From positions 1 through 64,000 of IMG/VR virus record IMGVR_UViG_3300027710_000017: DNA of 64,000 nt; one strand, written 5' to 3'. The notes below the pieces were generated by a model that did not search any database, was not told where the DNA came from, and saw only the letters and a list, made by a program, of their open reading frames with translations. The position numbers and the translations under genes are program-made. Source of the DNA: a virus. Of the stretch, positions 1 through 6,842 are shown in pieces (position 1 is the stretch's first letter; each line of letters begins with the position of its first letter).

Positions 1-756
1 GCCACCCATAAAGACAAGGTTATTATAATCTGGTAGAAGTCTTGACCTAACGTCGTGCATAAAGTCAGTTAGCCTTAGTTCATACACTAGCTGAACTGCA
101 GCGGCTATATCAAATTTTGCTTGCTCGTCAATTTCTTCTTCCCAGTCGTGGATTCCTTTGTGGTAATTGTACTTCTGCTGTTTAGTATTTGGGAAATACT
201 GTAGAACTTTTTTATAGTACCTGTTTGCATCTCCGTATCCAGCCATGCCCATTAAAATATATTCGTGCTCATTTGGCTTTAATCCAATCAAGTCTGTGAA
301 GGCAGTATAGAATAATCCGAAGCTAAGTGGGTACTTAATCTCTTTAATTAGTTTTATATCTTCCCCGTCACCAGACCAGACGGTAGAAGTAGAAAATTCT
401 CCGATTGCATCTAGGACTACTATCGCTGCTTTATTAAATGGGCTTGTGTAATATCCAGCGCAAGCATGTGAGTAGTGGTGCTTAAAAGCTTTGTCGTGTC
501 TATGCCTTGGCTTCCAGTCAGCCCTACCTCCATTCAGCAATAACCTTAGTTGCTTTAGCCTTGGCTTTTCGTAGTAAGCTATGGCATCTGGATCTCCAAA
601 CTTTAGGCCATCACCCCAAAGGGCTTTATTTGTATACCAGTCATTTTTTTCTTTGCTATATCTTTCAGCATGACCCGCAAACAAGATTGTATTATTGTCA
701 ATAACGGCTAGGGCCGCATCGTGAGATGTTTCATTAAATCCAAAAATTCTCAACAT
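1..756 (-). CDS. NodU/CmcH-family carbamoyltransferase (partial, 3' end off window)
   Basis: I translated this reading frame by hand; it starts at an ATG overlapping the preceding TAA by one base and runs off the window after 252 codons. The N-terminus reads MLRIFGFNETSHDAALAVID, the hallmark opening of the NodU/CmcH/TobZ carbamoyltransferases. Further on are the HHYSHA motif (roughly residue 110), a VVLDAIGE segment and an LMGMAGYG segment, all in family order within the YrdC-unrelated Kae1-like domain. The family moves a carbamoyl group from carbamoyl phosphate via a carbamoyladenylate to a hydroxyl of a sugar, antibiotic or, in some phages, a hydroxymethylated base. The substrate here is unknown. 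Full family members are about 550-600 residues, so over half may be missing. It is last in a glycosyltransferase and oxygenase operon, which fits a modification role. Confidence 0.88.
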   Translation of the reverse strand, partial: MLRIFGFNETSHDAALAVIDNNTILFAGHAERYSKEKNDWYTNKALWGDGLKFGDPDAIAYYEKPRLKQLRLLLNGGRADWKPRHRHDKAFKHHYSHACAGYYTSPFNKAAIVVLDAIGEFSTSTVWSGDGEDIKLIKEIKYPLSFGLFYTAFTDLIGLKPNEHEYILMGMAGYGDANRYYKKVLQYFPNTKQQKYNYHKGIHDWEEEIDEQAKFDIAAAVQLVYELRLTDFMHDVRSRLLPDYNNLVFMGG

Positions 757-1358
757 TACTCGCTAGCGTATGGGTGCTGTTGTGCTGGCCAAATGCCTCT
801 GTCTACTTCTGGATGGAATTCTGGATCTAGGTATTTGGGAACGCTTGTATGCATATACAAAGCCGTATGCCTTGCCCCAGATGTAACTGTTGTAATTCCA
901 TGTATATATTCTGATCCTGCGCTTGGGAAAAATACAGCAGAGTACTGCCTTGGCTTATACTCAAAATCTTGGTTTGGGAAATATATAATACCACCTTCAT
1001 AATCACTAGGATTATTTAGATAAATTATTGTACTCCACTCAATAAACGGCTCTGGATCCTGAGCATCCATATGAAGATCTCCCTTTGTTCCTGGATTCCA
1101 CCATGAGCCAAAAGCTTTAAATACATAAATAGGATTTACAAACCCATTTAATTCTTTATGAACATCGTTAGATTTGTGACCGTACTTAATTAACAAATCC
1201 ATTACTCTCTTGTTGTATGGAAATGCTGTTCCTCCATACCTTTCAGAGTAGTAGTCTGGGTATGGGTTTCTCTCAGATGGATTCTTTTGCTCTTGAATAA
1301 GAGTCTCAGCATCCTCTGGTGTTATAAAATTGTCAATGATAGTAATTCTGTGTGTCAT
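756..1358 (-). CDS. 2OG-Fe(II) oxygenase, prolyl-4-hydroxylase-like
   Basis: A 200-residue single-domain protein with the double-stranded beta-helix signature of 2-oxoglutarate/Fe(II) dioxygenases. The iron ligands are visible as H96-x-D98 and the distal H153, followed by R163 as the likely 2-oxoglutarate-binding arginine. The GGIIYFP strand and FFPSAGSEYIHGI segment are typical of prolyl-hydroxylase-like members. The enzyme would couple 2-oxoglutarate decarboxylation to hydroxylation of an unknown substrate (protein side chain, base or sugar). It sits 12 bases after the glycosyltransferase and overlaps the carbamoyltransferase start by one base. A hydroxyl installed here could in principle be the acceptor for the neighbouring transferases; that is inference. 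Confidence 0.85.
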   Translation of the reverse strand: MTHRITIIDNFITPEDAETLIQEQKNPSERNPYPDYYSERYGGTAFPYNKRVMDLLIKYGHKSNDVHKELNGFVNPIYVFKAFGSWWNPGTKGDLHMDAQDPEPFIEWSTIIYLNNPSDYEGGIIYFPNQDFEYKPRQYSAVFFPSAGSEYIHGITTVTSGARHTALYMHTSVPKYLDPEFHPEVDRGIWPAQQHPYASE

Positions 1359-1370
1359 CTTTTCTCCTTT

Positions 1371-2180
1371 TTAATATATTGACTTTACGTTAGAAATAAA
1401 CTTTCTAGAGTCTATATCGTTTATCTTAAGACTATTTGGATTGTAAGAGACATCATCATTTGCATAAGGCAATGGCAAGATTGGGCACTTATCCAAACCA
1501 ATGTACCTCCAAAAACTGCTAGATATGATGTCAAGGACCTTGCCATATTTATGCTCTATAGAAAATGTTTTATACTTATTTTCTAAAGTTCTTTGGTTTA
1601 AGTCTGAACCAAGGCTGCTAGGAGCATTATAAACAGTATAGCCTTTCTCAAAACATCTAAAAGATAATAGCTCGTCCTCGCCAAGATACTTAACATATAT
1701 GGGATAGCTGACTGGCTTTAGCGTTCTGGTCTTTGAAAAAATTAAATTCTTACTTATGATGTTCGTTTTACTAAAGTCATCTGACTTTTCAGACTCTGAA
1801 ATTATTGTAAACAGATCTCTGTTTTTAAAGTACTGTTTTCCTACGCCAGAAACAACAGTCTTATTATCTTTAATAAAATCTATTAAGATATTATCCCAGC
1901 CATCCTTAACCATAATGTCATCTGACAATACTAAAAAGTATTCTGAAGAGCTTTCGTGAATTGTTTTTGACTTGTATTCGCAAGGGCTATTCAGGTAGTC
2001 CCAAAATATATGGTTATAAGATATTTGTGGGCTATCAAACATTTCTTTTCTATCTAAGGGGTGTTGATCGTAAACGTGTATATAAATATCATTACTGGTT
2101 GATGAAATAAGGTTGTCAACAACTTCTTTTAAGAATTTATTCTTGTATGAATAAATAACGGCATCAATCGTTGTCGTCAT
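1371..2180 (-). CDS. Putative GT-A glycosyltransferase (GlcNAc-transferase-like)
   Basis: A 269-residue protein that reads as a small GT-A fold glycosyltransferase. It has an early beta-alpha-beta region ending in VYDQHP (36-41), a YFLVLSDDIMVKDGWD stretch with D87-D88 in the place of the metal-binding DXD motif, and a later GEDE (166-169) acidic motif. These resemble the GlcNAc-transferase family PF11397; I could not test this by search. It would transfer a sugar from a nucleotide sugar to an unknown acceptor (modified base, capsid/tail protein or cell-wall glycan). The start overlaps the preceding gene by 17 bases, indicating translational coupling in the operon. Confidence 0.6.
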   Translation of the reverse strand: MTTTIDAVIYSYKNKFLKEVVDNLISSTSNDIYIHVYDQHPLDRKEMFDSPQISYNHIFWDYLNSPCEYKSKTIHESSSEYFLVLSDDIMVKDGWDNILIDFIKDNKTVVSGVGKQYFKNRDLFTIISESEKSDDFSKTNIISKNLIFSKTRTLKPVSYPIYVKYLGEDELLSFRCFEKGYTVYNAPSSLGSDLNQRTLENKYKTFSIEHKYGKVLDIISSSFWRYIGLDKCPILPLPYANDDVSYNPNSLKINDIDSRKFISNVKSIY

Positions 2181-2931
2181 GGCTTACCTCTGGTGATTTT
2201 TTATTAAATATACCAAAATTCTTTTTTCTCCAGGCAAATTTTTTATAATATCCATAGAGCATAGATCGCCTATTTTCAGCCATGAGCTCGTGTTTATCTA
2301 GCTCTTCGTCCGTATCTATAACCTTTGACTCCCAGTCTTCTCTTTTGAATGGGATTATTTGAAATATTGGCGTACCTTTGGGAATTACACCTCTAAAATT
2401 TCTCTTTAGAAAAAATGCAGTAAAGACTGGAAGGCCCCAAATATCCGACTCTACAATTCCAGACAGGGTATAAAACGGAAGGTCGTGCCTGTTCATTGGT
2501 TGTGTAACCAGTACTGAGTATCCTGGGGGAGTTTCGTAATACCAGTTCATTCTCCAGCCATAGTGAATTGGGTGGCAGTTATCTGGAACTGGAACCTCTA
2601 TAGTTGGCCTAGTGTCTACAATCATGACGTCACCTTTCCAGGACAAAACTGGAACTCCGTTTTCATCTAAGTCTACATAAAGGTCATCCTCTAAGACATA
2701 CTGGTATCCAGCTGTTAGCGCATCAAAGAAAGGCATACACATTTTTGTAGCCACCTGAGCTCCATCAGTTCCTAAAGAGTTCTGAGGGTTTAGCGTCTTG
2801 TCACTATTAGACTTTTCAAACTTTGCTAAGCTTCTATACCATTCTGGGACATGCTTTGTCGCTGGCTGTGGGGCAGTCAGCCTGTCTCCAGGCATTCTAA
2901 AGGATGGAATAAAATTAATTATGTTTGACAT
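2164..2931 (-). CDS. Conserved protein, paralogue of the next gene upstream (DUF6065-like)
   Basis: Function unknown. The 255 residues align by eye with the 240-residue product of 2931-3653. Both share a KxVPxWY segment near the N-terminus, a CMPxFDxxTAGY segment, a Y-P-G-Y-S segment before a long beta-rich region, and PKGTP/RGTP-(I/L)-xQ(I/V)IPxKRxxWES near the end. The general pattern recalls the DUF6065 family and, more loosely, the beta-barrel of dUTPase/dCTP deaminase-like folds, but neither is demonstrated. The gene abuts its paralogue with a one-base start/stop overlap, so it arose by tandem duplication inside the operon. The C-terminus is highly charged. Confidence 0.6.
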   Translation of the reverse strand: MSNIINFIPSFRMPGDRLTAPQPATKHVPEWYRSLAKFEKSNSDKTLNPQNSLGTDGAQVATKMCMPFFDALTAGYQYVLEDDLYVDLDENGVPVLSWKGDVMIVDTRPTIEVPVPDNCHPIHYGWRMNWYYETPPGYSVLVTQPMNRHDLPFYTLSGIVESDIWGLPVFTAFFLKRNFRGVIPKGTPIFQIIPFKREDWESKVIDTDEELDKHELMAENRRSMLYGYYKKFAWRKKNFGIFNKKSPEVSHDDND

Positions 2932-3653
2932 TAATTATATTCTTTCTTTGATCTAAAGATAAGTTTGTATCCATTTGCAAACATGCTACGTAGCTTAAGT
3001 CTCTGGTTTGATAAAGCTTTCTTTGAGTCTTCTGCCTCTGCAATCTCGGACTCCCAGCTATCTCTCTTGATTGGAATGACCTGTACTAATGGAGTACCAC
3101 GCTTAATTATACCCTTAAATCCCTTTTCTACAATAAAAGATAGGTGGCCTTCTGTAATAAACTTGTCAGAGTCGACTAAAGCTGGTATTGCAGTTAGTGG
3201 ATAGGTGTCTCTGTGAACTGGATTTAAGAATAGTGTGCTATATCCAGGATCTGTCTTCATATACCAGAACGGCATCACCCTGAACAATGTTTCATGTTGA
3301 CGACTTTTGTCTATTGGGTATTCATCATATTGTTGTTTTTCATGGGAAGAAAACATGTCTGCCTGGAATTGCTTAATTGCAATTGGTATAGACCATGTTA
3401 ACTTTTCTGGATCAGTGGCGTCTAGATAAACGTCGCATGGCATAGTGATCATATAGCCAGCTGTCATTATATCAAATACTGGCATACACCTTTTAACAGT
3501 CGAAGTAGAGTAGCCTTTTGGAAGAGTCTCGGAATCATTTACTGTACCCTTTTGCTTTTTGTACCAATCTGGAACAAACTTTACTGCTGGCTCTGGCGGA
3601 TCTGTATATGCTGAGGTACTTTCACTATGTTGATAAAATTTAATCTTTGGCAT
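2931..3653 (-). CDS. Conserved protein, first of a tandem paralogous pair (DUF6065-like)
   Basis: Function unknown; 240 residues, clearly homologous to the downstream product of 2164-2931. Shared landmarks are KFVPDWYKK, RCMPVFDIMTAGY, DPGYSTLFLNP and GTPLVQVIPIKRDSWES. The pattern of a GY-x-L-P strand, a buried aromatic stretch and a late GTP-x-x-Q-x-IP motif suggests a compact beta-barrel. Retention of two divergent copies suggests distinct substrates or a heteromeric complex. It overlaps the preceding gene by 14 bases and shares a base with the following start, so expression is likely coupled. Confidence 0.6.
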   Translation of the reverse strand: MPKIKFYQHSESTSAYTDPPEPAVKFVPDWYKKQKGTVNDSETLPKGYSTSTVKRCMPVFDIMTAGYMITMPCDVYLDATDPEKLTWSIPIAIKQFQADMFSSHEKQQYDEYPIDKSRQHETLFRVMPFWYMKTDPGYSTLFLNPVHRDTYPLTAIPALVDSDKFITEGHLSFIVEKGFKGIIKRGTPLVQVIPIKRDSWESEIAEAEDSKKALSNQRLKLRSMFANGYKLIFRSKKEYN

Positions 3654-4323
3654 AAAACTCCTTAATTCCTAAGTCTATTATAGCATTCCTAGGAATTATC
3701 ATATCGTAAACAGCAGAGGGCTTTTTAGCCTTTCCAAACTCATGGTCTGCCATGTGGCTGCCACTTTTCCTAAATCTAAAAGGTATCATGAATGGCTCTA
3801 GGTATTTTGTTTCTTCAGGAATTTTAACACAATTCCTTGTAGTTTCAAATACTTTAAATGCAGACTCTTCTTCTGGAACTACAAATCTAACTTCACAGCC
3901 CGAATCAATTATCCAAGGAGTATACGCCACAAACATATCATCAAAACACTCTGAGTCCAAATCTGCAACATAGGACGATTTGTAGAATTGTCGCAACCAC
4001 GGTCTATCTAGAAACTTTCTTTCTTTTTTATTTACTAGAATAAAAACTTCTGCATGGCTATATTGCCTCAGTCTAATAAAATTATCATCAATGCTAATTA
4101 GTTTTGGTGCTGGATAAAGAGCTTCTGCGTATTTGTTAATTGGTTTTATAATGCTGCTTTTATATTTTTCTGATGATGAAATTTTTTGAAAATTTAACCA
4201 CTTCTCTGGAACTCTAGACTTAAAGGAAATTTCTACAAAGTTTGGATCATAAGATGAATTCCATATGCCAAAATCATAGTCAGTGTTATTAAGTATGTCT
4301 GGCTTATCCACGATTACCAGCAA
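3640..4323 (-). CDS. Hypothetical protein in modification operon
   Basis: I do not recognise this 227-residue protein. It has no signal peptide or membrane segment. The composition is aromatic- and charge-rich, with a PEKWLNFQK stretch near the N-terminus that faintly recalls the PEWY element of the two downstream paralogues. A central segment lists YTPWIIDSGCEVRFVVPEEESAF. The late SGSHMADHEFGKAKK region has clustered His residues that could bind metal, but no known motif is formed. It overlaps its neighbours on both sides (20 and 14 bases), so it belongs to the same translationally coupled operon as the methylase and the glycosyltransferase. Confidence 0.5.
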   Translation of the reverse strand: MLVIVDKPDILNNTDYDFGIWNSSYDPNFVEISFKSRVPEKWLNFQKISSSEKYKSSIIKPINKYAEALYPAPKLISIDDNFIRLRQYSHAEVFILVNKKERKFLDRPWLRQFYKSSYVADLDSECFDDMFVAYTPWIIDSGCEVRFVVPEEESAFKVFETTRNCVKIPEETKYLEPFMIPFRFRKSGSHMADHEFGKAKKPSAVYDMIIPRNAIIDLGIKEFYAKD

Positions 4324-5017
4324 TCAAGATAGAGATAAAGTCTGACTGATCTATATTCATATCAAAGATTTTACTAATAATTTTTGATACGCTGCCCCTA
4401 GCTATCGTTTGATTTGACATGCTAACATTTATACCAATTCCAACTTGACAATACTTGCCAAAAACAGTTTCAATATCTTTTAAAATTTCTAGAACCTTGG
4501 AGTTGTCATCTCTCCTATTTTTAATTAAGAATAAGTAGGGCATCTTACTTTCTTTAACCCAAACGAGCCTTTCTATCCGAATGTCTGAAGACTCTCCTGG
4601 AATATCATCTTCGAATATAAATGATTTTCCACCTATCCCAAGTATAGCAGGCAGGGCTGAAATAATCGATGGCCCTGGAATTACTTCTACTGGCAATCCT
4701 TCCTCATGAGCAATAACAATTATTTTGCCGCCTGGGTCTGCTATGCTAGCCATCCCGTCATCTGGACATATCAAAACATCTTTATTGCTTTTAAGTGCCT
4801 CAATAACTTTTAAAATTATTGGATCTTCGAGCTCTTCATCCATTGGGGCATAATACTCAATAACAGATCCAGACGGAACAATGGCCAGGTCTTTGCAAAG
4901 ATTGTCAAACAGATGCTTATTTTCTACTAAGACAATGTCAGAATCTCTTATCGCAGACATCATCCTGGGGCCAACGTCTAGCCTATTACCAATGTCTACT
5001 CCACCAACAATTAACAT
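4304..5017 (-). CDS. RsmI-like tetrapyrrole-methylase-fold SAM methyltransferase
   Basis: A 237-residue protein of the tetrapyrrole (corrin/porphyrin) methylase superfamily, closest in motif order to RsmI, which 2'-O-methylates C1402 of 16S rRNA. Visible landmarks are the early GNRLDVGPRM loop (10-19), VENK (31-34), PDDGMASIADPG (85-96) matching the SDAGTPxISDPG motif of RsmI, and IPGPS (113-117) followed by an FEDDIP segment like the FxGFLP of RsmI. The C-terminal helix-rich region of bacterial RsmI is reduced. The start at 5017 has a GAAGG ribosome site and lies 16 bases after the tRNA-Thr 3' end, so its mRNA is probably released by tRNA processing. The substrate (ribosome, tRNA, or a small molecule) is not shown. 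Confidence 0.75.
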   Translation of the reverse strand: MLIVGGVDIGNRLDVGPRMMSAIRDSDIVLVENKHLFDNLCKDLAIVPSGSVIEYYAPMDEELEDPIILKVIEALKSNKDVLICPDDGMASIADPGGKIIVIAHEEGLPVEVIPGPSIISALPAILGIGGKSFIFEDDIPGESSDIRIERLVWVKESKMPYLFLIKNRRDDNSKVLEILKDIETVFGKYCQVGIGINVSMSNQTIARGSVSKIISKIFDMNIDQSDFISILIAGNRG

Positions 5018-5032
5018 ATCTGCCTTCCTTCG

Positions 5033-5104
5033 AGCCTCCTGTCAGGATTGAACTGACGACCTACGCATTACAAGTGCGTTGCTCTACCACTGAGCTAAAG
5101 AGGC
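5033..5104 (-). tRNA. tRNA-Thr(TGT)
   Basis: Cloverleaf folded by hand: acceptor GCCTCTT pairs with AGGAGGC, the anticodon stem ACGCA/TGCGT encloses CTTGTAA, and the T arm has GTTCAATC. Anticodon TGT reads ACA and wobble Thr codons. No CCA is encoded. It is the last of the five tRNAs in the transcript. Confidence 0.95.
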
Positions 5105-5105
5105 G

Positions 5106-5178
5106 TACTCCCAACGGGATTCGAACCCGTGCTACCGCCGTGAAAGGGCGACGTCCTAGGCCACTAGACGATGAGAGC
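5106..5178 (-). tRNA. tRNA-Glu(TTC)
   Basis: Acceptor GCTCTCA pairs with TGGGAGT using the G-U first pair common in tRNA-Glu; anticodon loop CTTTCAC gives TTC; T loop GTTCGAATC is canonical. Separated from tRNA-Thr by one base. No encoded CCA. Confidence 0.95.
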
Positions 5179-5182
5179 AGTG

Positions 5183-5256
5183 CGACCCTGACCAGACTTG
5201 AACTGGCGACCTCCTCCGTGACAGGGAGGCGCTCTAACCAACTGAGCTACAGGGCC
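5183..5256 (-). tRNA. tRNA-Asp(GTC)
   Basis: Acceptor GGCCCTG pairs with CAGGGTC, discriminator G; D arm AGCTCAGTTGGTTAGAGC; anticodon loop CTGTCAC gives GTC; T loop GTTCAAGTC. No encoded CCA. Confidence 0.95.
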
Positions 5257-5311
5257 TGGTGTCCACTTTTATCCCTTCTCTCAGCGGGAGTGGTGTAGAC
5301 TAAACCATTAG
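5257..5311 (-). repeat. tRNA spacer with repeated hairpin element (copy 1)
   Basis: This spacer and the one at 5383-5435 are related: both contain a TTTTATCC run, a GGAGTGGT segment and end in CCATTAG just before the next tRNA. In both, GGT...ACC ends can pair to form a small stem, with the inside bases differing. They could be tRNA-processing signals or debris of a duplicated tRNA unit. Confidence 0.45.
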
Positions 5312-5382
5312 AGCGAATGGAGAGAATCGAACTCTCACCGTCAGTTTGGAAGACTGAGGCACTACCACTATGCAACATTCGC
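5312..5382 (-). tRNA. tRNA-Gly(TCC)
   Basis: Acceptor GCGAATG pairs with CATTCGC, discriminator T; anticodon stem TCAGT/ACTGA with loop CTTCCAA gives TCC, which reads GGA; T loop GTTCGATTC. No encoded CCA. Confidence 0.95.
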
Positions 5383-5435
5383 ATTGCCCATTTTTATCCT
5401 TATACCCTTAGGAGTGGTATGGGCCACACCATTAG
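5383..5435 (-). repeat. tRNA spacer with repeated hairpin element (copy 2)
   Basis: Shares the TTTTATCC, GGAGTGGT and CCATTAG landmarks with the spacer at 5257-5311. The inner GGTATGG/CCACACC segments form a stem with one G-U pair. Confidence 0.45.
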
Positions 5436-5507
5436 CTCCCCTCCGTGGATTCGAACCACGAACCGACGAGTTAACAGCTCGTTGCTCTGCCATTGAGCTA
5501 GAGAGGA
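5436..5507 (-). tRNA. tRNA-Asn(GTT)
   Basis: Acceptor TCCTCTC pairs with GAGGGGA (one G-U), discriminator G; anticodon stem ACGAG/CTCGT with loop CTGTTAA gives GTT; T loop GTTCGAATC. First tRNA of the cluster, 32 bases after the protease stop. A weak GCCC/GGGC hairpin lies between them (5512-5528). Confidence 0.95.
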
Positions 5508-5539
5508 TTGTGCCCGTTAAGGATGGGCTTCCATTTTAT

Positions 5540-6577
5540 TTAATTATTATATACTGCGTCAAGCTGGTTTGCAAGATCTCTAAGAGTCTTTGCTAGCTCG
5601 GATGCAGCTGTTCTGTCTAGAGTCTCAGTAGAGGCAGCGTTGGTACGAATCTTTTGAATCAAAGATGTCGAACTGTCTAGTGATCCTAGCAAAAGTTGTC
5701 TTGAGGATACAGTGGATGTTGTTGCTGGTGTTTCAGCCACTACCCCCACAACCTTAGAGACTGTAGGCTCTGGAGCTTTTGCTTTAACTGTAGGAACTGA
5801 AGCTACTGCAGCAGTCACCGTTGCTACTGATGTTGTAAAGCCAACCATAAATGGGTTAGGTCCTGTAGTAGTAATCGCAAAAGAGTCATGCAATCCCTGA
5901 ATAGCAGTTCTAATAGACTTCAAGCTCTTGCTAGAGTATGTATTGCCAGAAAGAACCAGGTCAGACCGCTTAGTACTGCCTGCAAACTGAGTAGAGCCAA
6001 CTGCAACAGAGTTTGAAATACAAGCTGGATAGTCAATTCTATCTCCGCTTCCATAGTTTCCAGCTGAGGCATAAAAATCAATCTTGGATGCCTGCAGTGC
6101 AGCAATTGCACTAACAACATTGTTATGGGTTGTTGAAATACTTACCCCTGGAGATGACGGCGTACAGCTTGAACCGTTTCCAGCATTGTAAGAAAATGAC
6201 ACTGCTTTGATATTATACTTAGCTGAATTAGCAATGACCCAATTAAGGGCATTAGATAGCTGAATTCCAGTAATTACGCCAGTCTTAGTCGTTCCTGCTT
6301 CAATCAAAACCAACGGAACTTCTGCGTTATTTGATCTAGCAATATCTGCCATAACTGTGCCATGATTAAATGCCTTAAACTGTGAAGTGCTTCTTGGCGT
6401 TGGTGTTGAGCTACACTCTGAAGGTGCAGCTAGACAAATCTCCGTCACTTCTCCACTAATTAGAGTGGATTCAAAATTTACATCGATAATTGCAACGGCC
6501 CCAGCAGTGTCTGCCTGAGCTGGAACAATTCCAACAAGTGCAAGGATTGTGGCAAATGCGATAGCTAGTTTCTTCAT
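5540..6577 (-). CDS. Secreted subtilisin-like serine protease (S8 family)
   Basis: A 345-residue protein with a clear Sec signal peptide: MKK, a hydrophobic stretch to residue 18, and a likely AQA-D cleavage after A22. The mature part carries the subtilase residues in order: D32 in AIIDV, H72 in NHGTVMADI, oxyanion N174 in ASAGNYG, and S250 in GFTTSVATVTAA, which replaces the usual GTSMAxPxVAG. The region after about 260 is Ala/Thr/Val-rich linker followed by a helical C-terminus, which could attach the enzyme to the cell surface or another protein. A secreted protease is unusual in a phage. It might cleave host surface protein, process a phage-encoded exported protein, or aid lysis. Expressed from the consensus promoter at 6814-6842 with the 65-residue gene ahead of it. 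Confidence 0.82.
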   Translation of the reverse strand: MKKLAIAFATILALVGIVPAQADTAGAVAIIDVNFESTLISGEVTEICLAAPSECSSTPTPRSTSQFKAFNHGTVMADIARSNNAEVPLVLIEAGTTKTGVITGIQLSNALNWVIANSAKYNIKAVSFSYNAGNGSSCTPSSPGVSISTTHNNVVSAIAALQASKIDFYASAGNYGSGDRIDYPACISNSVAVGSTQFAGSTKRSDLVLSGNTYSSKSLKSIRTAIQGLHDSFAITTTGPNPFMVGFTTSVATVTAAVASVPTVKAKAPEPTVSKVVGVVAETPATTSTVSSRQLLLGSLDSSTSLIQKIRTNAASTETLDRTAASELAKTLRDLANQLDAVYNN

Positions 6578-6590
6578 ATTATTTTTCTTT

Positions 6591-6788
6591 CTATTGATTG
6601 ATTAATTTAATTACTGGGGAACACGGGTCTCCGCCGTCTTCCCATTCTTTTTCTTCTTCTTCTGTCATGTACGGATCTCCGTCATGGGTATAGCAGAATG
6701 GCTCAGTTACCCAACCATTGCTAATTCCAACCGCAAGCCACTCATCAAAGTCTGGTGCAGTTGTCTCATCATCTATAATGTTTTCCAT
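6591..6788 (-). CDS. Small acidic conserved hypothetical protein
   Basis: A 65-residue acidic protein with a W-LAVGISNGWV start, a Cys (FCYTHDGDP) and an EEEEKEWEDGGDPC segment near the end. The pattern GW-(V)-x-C-x-THDG-x-P-T-x-E-E is one I associate with small conserved proteins of actinobacterial phages of unknown function. It is the first gene behind the consensus promoter at 6814-6842, so it is likely well expressed. Two Cys and one His could bind a metal, but a full motif is lacking. Confidence 0.7.
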   Translation of the reverse strand: MENIIDDETTAPDFDEWLAVGISNGWVTEPFCYTHDGDPYMTEEEEKEWEDGGDPCSPVIKLINQ

Positions 6789-6813
6789 AAAAATCCTTTT
6801 GAGTCATACATAC

Positions 6814-6842
6814 ATTATATCTAATTCAAAGGGGCTTGTCAA
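6814..6842 (-). promoter_or_regulatory. Consensus sigma70/sigmaA promoter for 65-aa gene, protease and tRNAs
   Basis: On the minus strand a perfect TTGACA (6837-6842) is followed by 17 bases and a perfect TATAAT (6814-6819). The element lies in the gap between the methyltransferase-like gene and the 65-residue gene. Predicted start is about 20 bases before that gene's ATG. Confidence 0.85.
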
